Source: Streptomyces lasiicapitis
Lineage (GTDB): Bacteria > Actinomycetota > Actinomycetes > Streptomycetales > Streptomycetaceae
NCBI RefSeq assembly: GCF_014646335.1
Contig: NZ_BMNG01000015.1
Location: forward strand, 244,256 to 308,255
DNA: 64,000 nucleotides
Reading direction: 5' to 3'
Made by a program: the position numbers and the translations under genes. Positions 45,040-54,107 of the stretch are shown piece by piece (the stretch's first letter is position 1; the number at the start of each line of letters is the position of its first letter). Below the pieces are notes generated by a model that saw only the letters and a list, made by a program, of their open reading frames with translations, made no database searches and was not told the origin of the DNA.

Positions 45040-47304
45040 GTGAAGCTCACCCCCGCCGACGCCCACACCCTGATCCAGGTTCGCGGAGCACGCGAGAACA
45101 ACCTCAAGGACGTCTCCCTCGACCTGCCCAAACGGCGGCTGACCGTGTTCACCGGAGTCTCCGGGTCCGGCAAGTCCTCGCTCGTGTTCGGCACCATCGC
45201 CGCCGAGTCGCAGCGCCTGATCAACGAGACGTACACCGCCTTCGTCCAGTCGTTCATGCCGAACGTCGGCCGCCCCGACGTCGACGAGCTGCGCAACCTG
45301 AGCGCCGCGATCGTCGTCGACCAGGAGCGGATGGGCGCCAACTCGCGCTCCACGGTGGGCACCGCCACGGACGCGTACACGATGCTGCGCATCATCTTCA
45401 GCCGCCTCGGCACACCGCACGTCGGCACCTCGGGCGCCTTCAGTTTCAACCTGCCCGAAGGCATGTGCCCCGAGTGCGAGGGCACCGGCGAGGTCTCGAC
45501 CGTCGACGTCGACCAGCTCCTCGACCGCGAGCTCTCCCTCAACGAGGGCGCCCTCACCGTCCCGTACTACGCGGTGGACTCCTGGGGCTGGCAGATCATG
45601 GTCAACTCCGGCTTCTACGACCCCGACAAGAAGCTGAAGGACTTCACCGAGCAGGAGTGGGCGGACCTCCTCCACAAGGAGCCGGTGAAGGTGAAGGTCG
45701 GCTCGAACGGCTTCACGTACGAAGGCCTGATCAGCAAGATGCAGCGCACCTGGCTGGCCAAGGACCGCGACGGACTCCAGTCGCACATCAGGGCGTTCGT
45801 GGAGCGCGCCGTCGTCTTCGCGCAGTGCGGGCTGTGCGGCGGCACCCGCCTCACCCAGGAGGCGCTCTCCTCAAGGATCAACGGCGTGAACATCGCGGAG
45901 TGCTCCGCGATGCAGATCGACGACCTCGCCGACTTCATCCGCTCCATCGAGGACGCGGGCACCGCCCCGCTGCTCGCCAACCTCCTCGACCTGCTCGACT
46001 CCCTCACCGAGATAGGCCTCGGCTATCTCAGCCTCGACCGCTCCTCGGGCACCCTCTCCGGCGGCGAGGCGCAGCGCGTGAAGATGGTCCGCCACCTCGG
46101 CTCCAGCATCACCGACGTCACGTACGTCTTCGACGAGCCGACGATCGGCCTGCACCCGCACGACATCCGGCGCATGAACGACCTGCTCCTTCGCCTGCGC
46201 GACAAGGGCAACACGGTGCTCGTCGTCGAGCACAAGCCGGAGGTCGTCGAGATCGCCGACCACGTCGTGGACCTCGGCCCCGGCGCGGGCGCGGCGGGCG
46301 GCGAGATCTGCTTCACCGGGGACGTGGCGGGCCTGCGCGCCTCCGGCACCCTCACCGGCCGCCACCTCGGCCACCGCGCGCGGCTCCGCGACACCGTCCG
46401 CACGCCGAAGGGTCAACTGGCCATCGAGGGCGCCGACTTGCACAACCTCAAGAACGTGTCGGTCGACGTCCCGCTCGGTGTTCTCGCCGTGGTCACCGGC
46501 GTCGCCGGTTCCGGGAAGAGTTCGCTGATCCACGGCTATCTCTCCGGGCGGGACGGCGTCGTGGTCGCCGACCAGTCCCCGATCCGCGGCTCGCGCCGGT
46601 CGAACCCGGCGACGTACACGAACCTGCTCGGCCCGATCCGCGACGCCTTCGCCAAGGCGAACGGCGTCAAGGCGGCCTTGTTCAGCGCCAACTCGGAAGG
46701 CGCCTGCCCCAAGTGCAACGGTCTCGGCCTGCTCTACACGGACTTGGCGATGATGCAGGGCGTCGCCTCGGTCTGCGAGCAGTGCGAGGGCAAACGCTTC
46801 ACGCCGGAGGTGCTCACGTACCACCTGCGCGGCAAGAACATCAGCGAGGTCCTCGGTATGTCGGTCGCGGAGGCGTACGACTTCTTCCCCACCGGCAAGC
46901 CGCACACCATCCTCGGCCGCCTCTCCGACGTCGGCCTCGGCTATCTGCGCCTCGGCCAGCCGCTCAACACCCTCTCCGGCGGCGAGCGCCAGCGCCTCAA
47001 GCTCGCCATCCACATGGCGGAGAAGTCCTCCACGTACGTCCTCGACGAGCCCACCACCGGCCTGCACCTGGCCGACGTCGACAAACTCCTCGCCCTCCTC
47101 GACCGCCTCGTCGACGACGGCAACTCGGTCGTCGTCATCGAGCACCACCAGGCCGTGATGGCCCACGCCGACTGGATCATCGACCTGGGTCCGGGCGGCG
47201 GCCACGACGGCGGCGAGATCGTCTTCACCGGCACTCCGGCCGAACTGGTCACGGAGGGCGACACGCTGACGGCTCGTCACCTGCGGGATTACGTCGGGTC
47301 GTGA
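45040..47304 (+). CDS. UvrA-like ABC ATPase (drug-resistance type)
   Basis: A 754-residue paralogue of UvrA. Both ATP-binding halves are present: Walker A GVSGSGKSSLVFG and GVAGSGKSSLIHG, signatures LSGGEAQRV and LSGGERQRL, and Walker B YVFDEPTIGLHP and YVLDEPTTGLHL. Zinc-type cysteines remain (CPECEGTG, CGLCGG, CPKCNGLG, CEQCEG). It is about 190 residues shorter than true UvrA, mainly in the UvrB-binding region, like DrrC and other self-resistance proteins that help with DNA-binding drugs. GTG 45040 has AAGGAG upstream. No drug pathway is visible next to it. Confidence 0.88.
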   Translation: MKLTPADAHTLIQVRGARENNLKDVSLDLPKRRLTVFTGVSGSGKSSLVFGTIAAESQRLINETYTAFVQSFMPNVGRPDVDELRNLSAAIVVDQERMGANSRSTVGTATDAYTMLRIIFSRLGTPHVGTSGAFSFNLPEGMCPECEGTGEVSTVDVDQLLDRELSLNEGALTVPYYAVDSWGWQIMVNSGFYDPDKKLKDFTEQEWADLLHKEPVKVKVGSNGFTYEGLISKMQRTWLAKDRDGLQSHIRAFVERAVVFAQCGLCGGTRLTQEALSSRINGVNIAECSAMQIDDLADFIRSIEDAGTAPLLANLLDLLDSLTEIGLGYLSLDRSSGTLSGGEAQRVKMVRHLGSSITDVTYVFDEPTIGLHPHDIRRMNDLLLRLRDKGNTVLVVEHKPEVVEIADHVVDLGPGAGAAGGEICFTGDVAGLRASGTLTGRHLGHRARLRDTVRTPKGQLAIEGADLHNLKNVSVDVPLGVLAVVTGVAGSGKSSLIHGYLSGRDGVVVADQSPIRGSRRSNPATYTNLLGPIRDAFAKANGVKAALFSANSEGACPKCNGLGLLYTDLAMMQGVASVCEQCEGKRFTPEVLTYHLRGKNISEVLGMSVAEAYDFFPTGKPHTILGRLSDVGLGYLRLGQPLNTLSGGERQRLKLAIHMAEKSSTYVLDEPTTGLHLADVDKLLALLDRLVDDGNSVVVIEHHQAVMAHADWIIDLGPGGGHDGGEIVFTGTPAELVTEGDTLTARHLRDYVGS

Positions 47305-47433
47305 GCGGGAGGCGGTCGCGGTTACCGCTGTCCCGTCGACAGGTGAATCGTCGCTTCCGCCGCTCCGCTGACATAACATCCCCGGCCAGGCACGGCAGTT
47401 GAAGTTTCCGGCATGGTGTGACAGAGGAGCGGC

Positions 47434-48609
47434 ATGAACCTGCGCAGACGACTGTCGGTCGCGGCGATATCAGTGACGGCGCTGACCACATTGGCGACCG
47501 CTACCGCCACGGCCGCACCGCGACAGGAGCACCACCCCGGACCCGGGGCGACGGGTACCGCGTCGCACGAGGCGACCCGCAAGGCCATGGACGCCCTCGT
47601 CGCGGCCGGAAACCCCGGCGTGACCGCACGCGTCACCGACGCGGGCGGCCCATGGAAGGCCGCGGCGGGCCTCGGCGACATCGAACGCGAGACCCCGCGC
47701 GGCGCCGACGACCACTACCGGGTCGCCAGCATCACCAAGACCTTCGTCGCCACCGTCGTGCTCCAACTGGAGGCCGAGGGAAAGCTGGACCTCGACGACA
47801 CGGTGGGTTCGTGGCTGCCGGGCGTGGTCGAGGGCAACGGCCACGACGGCGACCGCATCACCATCCGGCAGCTCCTGAACCACTCCAGCGGGATCTACGA
47901 CGTCAACACGGACCCCGAGTACGCGCGCAAGATCTTCACCAAGGACTTCCTCGAGCACCGCTACGACACCTGGACCCCGGCCCAGATGATCGCCATGGCG
48001 ATGCGCCACGAGCCGCACAACGCACCGGGGGAGGGAGTGCTCTACTCCAAGACCAACTTCCTGCTCGCCGGCCTCATCATCGAGAAGGCCACGGGCCGCG
48101 CGTACGGAGACGAGATCCGGCGCCGCATCATCAACCCCCTCCATCTGCGCGGCACCCGGGTGCCCGGCACCGCCACCACCCTGCCGCGGCCCAGCGCTCG
48201 CGGCTACGACCTGCTGTCCGGCACACCGGGCAGCACCCTCTACGACACGACCGAGCTGAACCCGTCCTACGCCGGGGCCGCAGGCGAGATGATCTCCAAC
48301 AGCGCGGACCTGAACCGCTTCTACTCCGCGCTCCTGCGCGGCAAGTTGCTGCCCAAGCGCCAGCTTGCCGAGATGACGACGACCATTCCCGTGCACCCGG
48401 ACGTGCCCCAGGTGCGCTTCGGCCTGGGCCTCTTCTCGTACCAACTCTCCTGCGGCATCACCGTCTGGGGCCACACCGGCAGCGCACCCGGCTCGTCGTC
48501 CGTCGTGGTGACGACGTCCGACGGCCGTCACACGCTCGCGGCCAACGTGAACGGTGACCGGAACACGTACACCTTGCAGCTCGTGGAGGCCGAGTTCTGC
48601 GGAGCCTGA
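47434..48609 (+). CDS. Secreted serine hydrolase (beta-lactamase/DD-peptidase class C fold)
   Basis: A 391-residue exported protein. The signal peptide is at 1-28 (RRRLSVAAISVTALTTLATA). Catalytic motifs are SITK (about 100), YSK (LLYSKTNFLLAGLI region, about 205) and HTGSAPGSSS (about 350), the penicillin-binding/class C beta-lactamase set. This fold covers D-alanyl-D-alanine carboxypeptidases, esterases and D-aminopeptidases. It ends at a strong terminator. Substrate unknown. Confidence 0.87.
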   Translation: MNLRRRLSVAAISVTALTTLATATATAAPRQEHHPGPGATGTASHEATRKAMDALVAAGNPGVTARVTDAGGPWKAAAGLGDIERETPRGADDHYRVASITKTFVATVVLQLEAEGKLDLDDTVGSWLPGVVEGNGHDGDRITIRQLLNHSSGIYDVNTDPEYARKIFTKDFLEHRYDTWTPAQMIAMAMRHEPHNAPGEGVLYSKTNFLLAGLIIEKATGRAYGDEIRRRIINPLHLRGTRVPGTATTLPRPSARGYDLLSGTPGSTLYDTTELNPSYAGAAGEMISNSADLNRFYSALLRGKLLPKRQLAEMTTTIPVHPDVPQVRFGLGLFSYQLSCGITVWGHTGSAPGSSSVVVTTSDGRHTLAANVNGDRNTYTLQLVEAEFCGA

Positions 48610-48636
48610 CACGTCGTCCGACCGCCCCGCCCGAAG

Positions 48637-48672
48637 CCGCCCCACCCGCCGACGTCCTGGCGGGTGGGGCGG
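48637..48672. terminator. Terminator after the serine hydrolase
   Basis: Fourteen-base arms CCGCCCCACCCGCC and GGCGGGTGGGGCGG with an 8-base loop, followed by TGGTTTTC. Confidence 0.8.
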
Positions 48673-48742
48673 TGGTTTTCTCCCGCAGCTCGCGCCGGTC
48701 CGCCATGAGCTCGTGGGCACGTACCTGAAGGTACGTACTTGA

Positions 48743-49120
48743 TCAAGGACCGGTGACCGGGAAGTCTTGTCGAGGCGCGCCAAGCCCCTCGTCCGACACC
48801 GCCCCTGTCCTCGCGGCCAGGTGGTCCCGACCCCAGGCGGAGAGCAGTTCAAGCAGTTCATAGAGGTGACGGCCCCGCTCGGTAAGCGAGTACTCGACCC
48901 GGGGCGGCACCTCGTCGTAGTCCTCCCGGTGCACGATCCCGTCGGCCTGCAGCTCCCGGAGCTGCTGGGTCAGCACCTTCTCGCTGATGCCGGTGACCAG
49001 CCGCCTGGTCTCCCCGAAGCGGCGCGGACGCTCGGAGAGCGCCCACATGACGAACGACTTCCACTTGCCCTCGAACACCCCGACGGCCACACCCATCCCG
49101 CACGTGTGCGGATCGGTCAC
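48743..49120 (-). CDS. HxlR family transcriptional regulator
   Basis: About 125 residues. The winged helix includes GVFEGKWKSFVMWALSERPR and GISEKVLTQQLRELQADGIV, ending VEYSLTERGRHLYELL. A conserved cysteine lies near the start (HTCGMG). The longest form would begin at ATG 49144, overlapping the divergent ATG at 49143. I prefer GTG 49120 because GAGG stands six bases before it. It probably controls the divergent oxidoreductase. Confidence 0.83.
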   Translation of the reverse strand: MTDPHTCGMGVAVGVFEGKWKSFVMWALSERPRRFGETRRLVTGISEKVLTQQLRELQADGIVHREDYDEVPPRVEYSLTERGRHLYELLELLSAWGRDHLAARTGAVSDEGLGAPRQDFPVTGP

Positions 49121-49142
49121 CGTCACGACCTCGGAGTTCCCC

Positions 49143-50009
49143 ATGTCTGCTGCCCCCGTCACCGTTCTCGGCCTGGGCCCGATGGGCCGGGCCCTGGCCT
49201 CCGCGTTCCTGGCCGCGGGCCATCCCGCAACCCTCTGGAACCGTACCTCTGGCCGGGCGGACGGCCTGGTGGAGAACGGCGCCGTCGAGACCGGAACCGC
49301 CGCGGAGGCGATCGCGGCGAGCGACCTCGTGGTGATCTGCGTCCTCGACCACGACGCCGTCCGCGCCGTCATCACCCCGCACGCCGCCGCGCTCAAGGGC
49401 CGCACCCTGGTCAACCTCACCGCCGGTACTCCCGACGAGGCCCGTGCCACCGCCGACTGGGCGGAGGCGCACGGCATCGGATATCTCGACGGCGCGATCA
49501 TGGTCCCGACGTACCTCGTCGGCGGCCCGTCCACGCTGGTGCTGCACAGCGGCCCGGCCGACCTGTACGAGCGCCACCGGGACACCCTCCAGGCCATCGG
49601 TGGCACTTGCGTGTACCTGGGCGCCGACCCGGGCCGTGCGGGGGCGCACGACGTCGCGCTGCTCGACATCTTCTGGACGGCACTGACCGGCGTCGTCCAC
49701 GCCTTCGCCCTCGCCGGGTCCGAGGGCGTCACCGCATCCGACCTGGCTCCTTACGCCAAGGGTGTCGCCGGGCTCCTGCCCGACGTGATCGATGCGTTCG
49801 CCGAGCAGGTCGACACCGGCAGCTATCCCGCCGGGGGTTCCAACCTCCGCTCGGCGGCGGCGATCATGTCCCATGTCCTCGACGCCTCGCGCAGCCGGGG
49901 CGTCGACAGCACGGTGATCTCCGCGGCCCACGACGTCGCCCGCCGCGGCATGGCGGCCGGATACGCGGACGACTCCTACGCCCACGTCGCCGAACTCCTC
50001 CGCGGCTGA
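49143..50009 (+). CDS. NAD(P)-dependent oxidoreductase (imine reductase/HIBADH-like)
   Basis: A 288-residue protein of the 6-phosphogluconate/beta-hydroxyacid dehydrogenase superfamily. TVLGLGPMGRALASAFLAAG is the Rossmann motif, WNRTSGRAD the NADPH-side loop and VNLTAGTPDEAR the linker. The C-terminal helical domain has DIFWTALTGVVHAFALAGSE, typical of imine reductases. ATG 49143 is well supported (GGAG, spacing 6). Divergent from HxlR. The substrate is unknown. Confidence 0.85.
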   Translation: MSAAPVTVLGLGPMGRALASAFLAAGHPATLWNRTSGRADGLVENGAVETGTAAEAIAASDLVVICVLDHDAVRAVITPHAAALKGRTLVNLTAGTPDEARATADWAEAHGIGYLDGAIMVPTYLVGGPSTLVLHSGPADLYERHRDTLQAIGGTCVYLGADPGRAGAHDVALLDIFWTALTGVVHAFALAGSEGVTASDLAPYAKGVAGLLPDVIDAFAEQVDTGSYPAGGSNLRSAAAIMSHVLDASRSRGVDSTVISAAHDVARRGMAAGYADDSYAHVAELLRG

Positions 50010-50048
50010 ACCTCGCCCACGCGGCCCGCGCCAAACGGTAGGACAAGC

Positions 50049-50627
50049 TCAGTGCTGGGACGGCGACAGATGGGCGCGCTCGCCCTGCGCGCCGAACAGC
50101 GTGAGCAGTTCCGCGGGTCGGCTGTCGGCGCTGCCGATCCAGTGCGGTACGCGGGTGTCGAACTCCGCGGCCTCGCCGACGCCGAGCCGGAACTCCTGCT
50201 CACCGAGCAGGAACCGGACGGTTCCGTTGAGGACGTAGAACCACTCGTATCCCTCGTGCGTCTGCAGCTCCATCGTGGGCGCCTGCCCGGCCGGGGGATG
50301 GACCACCTTGTACGCCTGGACGCCTCCGGGGCGCCTGGTCAGCGGCACCACCGTCAACCCGTTGCGCCGCACCGGCCGCAGGTGGACGCGCGGGTCGCCG
50401 GTGAGCGGCGCCGCCACCAGATCGTCGAGCGGGACGCCGTGCGCCCGCGCCAGCGGCAGCAGTTGCTCCAGCGTGGGGCGGAGCCTTCCGTTCTCCAGGC
50501 GGGACAGTGTGCTCGCCGTGAGACCGGTCTCGGTCGCCAGCTCGGCCAACGTGGCGTTGCGCGCCTGGCGCAGGGCGCGCAAGCGCGCACCGACTCCGGC
50601 GAGAACGTCTTCTTCGGTACTTCCCAT
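50049..50627 (-). CDS. XRE regulator with C-terminal cupin
   Basis: A 192-residue regulator. HTH_3 at about 10-65 (LRALRQARNATLAELATETG, TASTLSRLENGRLRPTLEQL). The cupin sensor is at about 110-185 (ELQTHEGYEWFYVLNGTVRF, VGEAAEFDTRVPHW). Such proteins sense small ligands or metals, often in amino-acid or polyamine metabolism. It is divergent from the epoxide-hydrolase-like lipoprotein gene. Confidence 0.88.
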   Translation of the reverse strand: MGSTEEDVLAGVGARLRALRQARNATLAELATETGLTASTLSRLENGRLRPTLEQLLPLARAHGVPLDDLVAAPLTGDPRVHLRPVRRNGLTVVPLTRRPGGVQAYKVVHPPAGQAPTMELQTHEGYEWFYVLNGTVRFLLGEQEFRLGVGEAAEFDTRVPHWIGSADSRPAELLTLFGAQGERAHLSPSQH

Positions 50628-50707
50628 GCGTCCATCGTGCGGATCCGCAACTTTTCTTGCAAGAGCGGAACGGCGGTGGCGATGCTGGCGGCGGAGGTGA
50701 CCATTCG

Positions 50708-51802
50708 ATGCTCACGACAACGGGAACCGCTCAGGACACACGAGCGGGCGCCACTGCGACGACCGGATCACTGTGGACGCGCCGCGCGGCGATGACCACG
50801 GCCGTCCTCGCACTGACGACGGCATGCGGGACGGCGGAAGGGCGAACGCCGGGCGGGACACCGCGCCGACCGTCCGTCGACGCCAAGTCCACGGCCTTCG
50901 ACGCCGCCACCCGCCACGACACCGCGTTCAACCGCCGGTTCCGCCACAGGACGGCCGACGTCGACGGCGTGCGGATGCACTACGTCACCGGCGGCACCGG
51001 CAAGCCCCTGGTCCTGCTGCACGGCTGGCCCCAGTCCTGGTACGCGTGGCGCGGCATCATGCCGGCACTCGCGGAGCGCCACACGGTGTACGCGCTGGAC
51101 CTGCCGGGGCTCGGCGACAGCGAGGGAGCGCCGCCGAGCTACGACAAGGCCACCCTTGCCCGGTTCGTCCACGGCCTGCTCGCCGGCAGGCTCGGCCTGC
51201 GCGACATCAACCTCGTCGGCCACGACCTCGGGGCCGGTGTCGGTTTCCAGTACGCCGCGCAGTACCCCGGCGAGGTCCGCGCGTACGCCCACCTGGACTA
51301 TCCCCTCCCGGGGCCCGCCCTCAGCGCCGCCAAGTACCGCACGCTGAGCTGGCACCTCGGCTTCCACGGGCAGGACGACTTCCCGGAGGCGATCGTGGCC
51401 GACGACGTGCGCGAGTACCTCGCGTTGTTCTACGCGTACGTCGCGTACGGCGGGAAGAGTTTCGGCGGACCCGGCGCCAAGTCCCCGTTCACCGACCGGC
51501 AGGAAGACGAGTTCGCCCGCACCTACCGCCGCCCCCAGGTCCTGACCGGCGGATTCGAGCTGTACCGGACGCTGGAGCGGGACGAGCGGGACAACACGGC
51601 CGCCGCGCCGATCGCCACGCCGACGATGCTGATGACCGCCGAGGGCCAACTCCCGTTCGCCCGCTCCACGGTCGAACCCCGCATGTCCCGCATCACCCGG
51701 GCCGTCGAGGTTCCCAAGGCGGGCCACTGGCTGACGGAAGAGAACCCGAAGTTCGTCACCGCCGAACTGCTGGCGTTCCTCGCCGGAAGGAGGGCCAAGT
51801 GA
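50708..51802 (+). CDS. Lipoprotein alpha/beta hydrolase (epoxide hydrolase-like)
   Basis: A 364-residue exported hydrolase. The leader has a twin-arginine-like WTRRAAMTT and a lipobox (ALTTACG). LLHGWPQSWYAWRG gives the oxyanion HGWP motif and VGHDLGAGVGF puts an Asp at the nucleophile position (as in epoxide hydrolases and haloalkane dehalogenases, not the serine of esterases). The His is in KAGHWLTEENP. ATG 50708 follows GGAGGTGA. It overlaps the next gene by four bases (GTGA). The substrate is unknown. Confidence 0.85.
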   Translation: MLTTTGTAQDTRAGATATTGSLWTRRAAMTTAVLALTTACGTAEGRTPGGTPRRPSVDAKSTAFDAATRHDTAFNRRFRHRTADVDGVRMHYVTGGTGKPLVLLHGWPQSWYAWRGIMPALAERHTVYALDLPGLGDSEGAPPSYDKATLARFVHGLLAGRLGLRDINLVGHDLGAGVGFQYAAQYPGEVRAYAHLDYPLPGPALSAAKYRTLSWHLGFHGQDDFPEAIVADDVREYLALFYAYVAYGGKSFGGPGAKSPFTDRQEDEFARTYRRPQVLTGGFELYRTLERDERDNTAAAPIATPTMLMTAEGQLPFARSTVEPRMSRITRAVEVPKAGHWLTEENPKFVTAELLAFLAGRRAK

Positions 51803-52320
51803 GCACCGCGACGTCACGCGACCGTACGCGGCACCCCAGGCCACGGACGAAGGACACCGGACCCCCGCGGACCGGCGCCGACGAGAAGGCCACCCTGCTG
51901 GGATTCCTGAACTACCTCCGCGACGCGATCGCGAACAAGGCCGTGGACGCGCCGGAACCCCAGGTCCGCACCCCCGGAACCCCCTCAGGCACCAGCCTCC
52001 TCGGCCTGGTCAAGCACCTGACATCCGTCGAGCGCTTCTACTTCCTCGGCGAAGCGGCCGGCGACTGGGCCGCCACCATGCGCCCGACCCCCGAGGAGAC
52101 CGTCGACGGCGTCCTCGCCGACTACCGCGAAGCCGTCGACCGAGCGAACCAGATCATCGAAGCCTGCCCGGACCTGACGCTCCCCGCCCCGCGACCCCCG
52201 CGCCGGAAGGCGTCCCCGTCCATGCGGTGGGTCCTGGTCCACATGATCGAGGAGACCGGCCGGCACGCCGGTCACGCCGACATCCTCCGCGAACAGATCG
52301 ACGGCTCCACGGGCCGCTGA
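51799..52320 (+). CDS. DinB family protein (DUF664)
   Basis: A 173-residue four-helix DinB-like protein. Metal-site histidines are visible in LVKHLTSVERFYFLGEAAGD and HMIEETGRHAGHADILREQI, the DUF664 signature. The superfamily includes mycothiol-dependent enzymes. GTG 51799 overlaps the hydrolase stop, so both are co-translated. Possible role: mycothiol-dependent detoxification with the hydrolase (inference). Confidence 0.83.
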   Translation: MSTATSRDRTRHPRPRTKDTGPPRTGADEKATLLGFLNYLRDAIANKAVDAPEPQVRTPGTPSGTSLLGLVKHLTSVERFYFLGEAAGDWAATMRPTPEETVDGVLADYREAVDRANQIIEACPDLTLPAPRPPRRKASPSMRWVLVHMIEETGRHAGHADILREQIDGSTGR

Positions 52321-52592
52321 AGGGTCGCCCGACGGGAACACGCCATTCGTGTCAGCGACTGACATGTACGGGCCTGAGGAAGAGGTGCGACTCCTGCGAG
52401 GTCGTGGGGTGGGGAGGGGTGCGAGCCCGTGTCGTAAAAGGACCGGCAGGTGCCATAAATCGGCCATCAAGTTGCACTCGGGGCCGACCGTGGCGAAGTT
52501 GGCTGAACCGGGCATGGTACGGGTAGGTGCATGGGGCATGAAGTGAGGGTCGGAACACCCGGACGACCCGTCCGAGCACAACGGAGGCCCCC

Positions 52593-53816
52593 ATGGCGCA
52601 AGCCACCCCCTTCCCTCAGGACCGCACCTGCCCCTATCACCCGCCCACCGGATACCGGCCGTTGAGTGAGCAAGGCCCGCTCAACCGCGTCACCCTCTAC
52701 GACGACTCCGAGGCCTGGCTCGTCACCGGGCACGCCGAGGCCCAGGCCCTGCTCACCGACCCCCGGCTCTCCGCCGACCGGCAGAACCCGGCCTTCCCGC
52801 TGCTCGCCCGGCGGTTCGAGCTCTCCCGCCGGGAGCCGCTCGCGCTGCTCGGCGTCGACGACCCCCTGCACAACAAACAGCGCCGCACGCTGATCCCCAC
52901 GTTCGGGGTGAAACAGGTGGCCGCCATGCGCCCCGGGATCCAACGCGTCGTCGACGAACTCCTGGACGCCGTCCTCGCCCAAGGGCCGCCCGCCGAACTG
53001 GTCGCCGCCTTCGCCCTGCCCGTGCCGTCCATCGTGATCTGCGAACTTCTCGGTGTCCCGTACGCCGACCACGACTTCTTCGAAGAGGCCTCACGCCGGA
53101 TCCTGCGCGGCGCCACGGCCGAGGACTCCGAGGCGGGCCGCCTGGAACTCATGGACTATCTGGGCGACTTGGTCGACCGCAAGGCCAAGGCGGCCGGCGG
53201 CCATCCGGGCCGCGACGCCACCCCCGAGGGCGTACTCGACGAACTGGTCCGCGACCGGCTCGGCGACGGCACCCTCGACCGCGACGAACTCGTACGCCTC
53301 GCCCTCATCCTGCTCATCGCCGGGCATGAGACCACCGCCAACATGATCTCCCTCGGCACCTTCACCCTGCTCGAACACCCCGACCAGCTCGCGGCCCTGC
53401 GCGCCGACCCGGAGCGGACGCGCGACGCCGTCGAGGAACTGCTGCGCTTCCTGTCGATCGCCGACGGGCTCGTGCGCGTCGCCACCGAGGACATCGAGGT
53501 GGCGGGCCGGACCATCCGCGCCGACGACGGCGTCATCCTCTCCGCCGCCACCGTCAACCGCGACACCACCGTCTATCCCGGAGCCGACGACCTCGACGTG
53601 CGGCGCAACGCCCGCCACCACCTCGCCTTCGGCTTCGGCATCCACCAGTGCCTCGGGCAGAACCTCGCCCGCGCCGAGCTGGAGATCGCCCTGCACTCGC
53701 TGCTCGCCCGCATCCCCGACCTGCGGCTCGCCGTGCCCGCGGACGAGATCCGGATGAAGCCGGGCGACACCATCCAGGGTCTCGTGGAACTGCCCGTCAC
53801 CTGGGGGCGCGGCTGA
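52593..53816 (+). CDS. Cytochrome P450 (CYP105-like)
   Basis: A 407-residue haem monooxygenase. The I-helix is IAGHETTANMIS, the ExxR region is VEELLRFL, and the haem loop is FGFGIHQCLGQNLARAELE with the Cys thiolate. The start MAQATPFPQDRTCPYHPPTG fits actinomycete P450s. A [3Fe-4S] ferredoxin gene follows with a one-base overlap. The substrate cannot be inferred; no biosynthetic cluster is visible around it. Confidence 0.92.
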   Translation: MAQATPFPQDRTCPYHPPTGYRPLSEQGPLNRVTLYDDSEAWLVTGHAEAQALLTDPRLSADRQNPAFPLLARRFELSRREPLALLGVDDPLHNKQRRTLIPTFGVKQVAAMRPGIQRVVDELLDAVLAQGPPAELVAAFALPVPSIVICELLGVPYADHDFFEEASRRILRGATAEDSEAGRLELMDYLGDLVDRKAKAAGGHPGRDATPEGVLDELVRDRLGDGTLDRDELVRLALILLIAGHETTANMISLGTFTLLEHPDQLAALRADPERTRDAVEELLRFLSIADGLVRVATEDIEVAGRTIRADDGVILSAATVNRDTTVYPGADDLDVRRNARHHLAFGFGIHQCLGQNLARAELEIALHSLLARIPDLRLAVPADEIRMKPGDTIQGLVELPVTWGRG

Positions 53817-54010
53817 TGCGCGTCTCCATCGACACCGACGTGTGCATCGGCGCGGGTCAGTGCGTGCTGACGGCGCCGGGTGTCTTCACGCAGGACGACG
53901 ACGGTTTCAGCGAGTTGCTGCCCGGACGCCAGGAGGGGGTGGAGGACCCCATGCTCCGGGAGGCGGCGCGGGCCTGTCCCGTACAGGCCATCACGGTCGC
54001 AACGGAGTAG
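53816..54010 (+). CDS. [3Fe-4S] ferredoxin (P450 partner)
   Basis: A 64-residue ferredoxin. The cluster ligands are CIGAGQC (CxxxxxC) and the later ACPVQAI. Only three usual cysteines, so a 3Fe-4S cluster as in P450 ferredoxins of Streptomyces. It starts in the stop codon of the P450 (TGATG). Its tail is followed by a tandem duplication that repeats the stop region (CGGAGTAGTTC twice, 54003-54026). Confidence 0.9.
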   Translation: MRVSIDTDVCIGAGQCVLTAPGVFTQDDDGFSELLPGRQEGVEDPMLREAARACPVQAITVATE

Positions 54011-54039
54011 TTCACGGAGTAGTTCCACGAGGGCCGGCT

Positions 54040-54094
54040 CGTGGGTCGTACGTCGCGTCGGCGCACCCCGCACCGACGCGACGTACGGCCCACG
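54040..54094. terminator. Long hairpin after the P450-ferredoxin operon
   Basis: Two 22-base arms (54040-54061, 54073-54094) pair completely except for one G-T wobble, with an 11-base loop. It ends 14 bases before the next start codon, so it might also affect that gene's leader. Confidence 0.75.
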
Positions 54095-54107
54095 ACACAA
54101 TGGCACG

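Noticed and set aside
52321..52592. Small open frames between the DinB and P450 genes
   Set aside because: No ribosome sites or recognisable products; most likely promoter DNA of the P450 operon.
52593..54010. P450-ferredoxin pair as part of a secondary-metabolite cluster
   Set aside because: No polyketide, peptide-synthetase, terpene or RiPP genes occur within the window.
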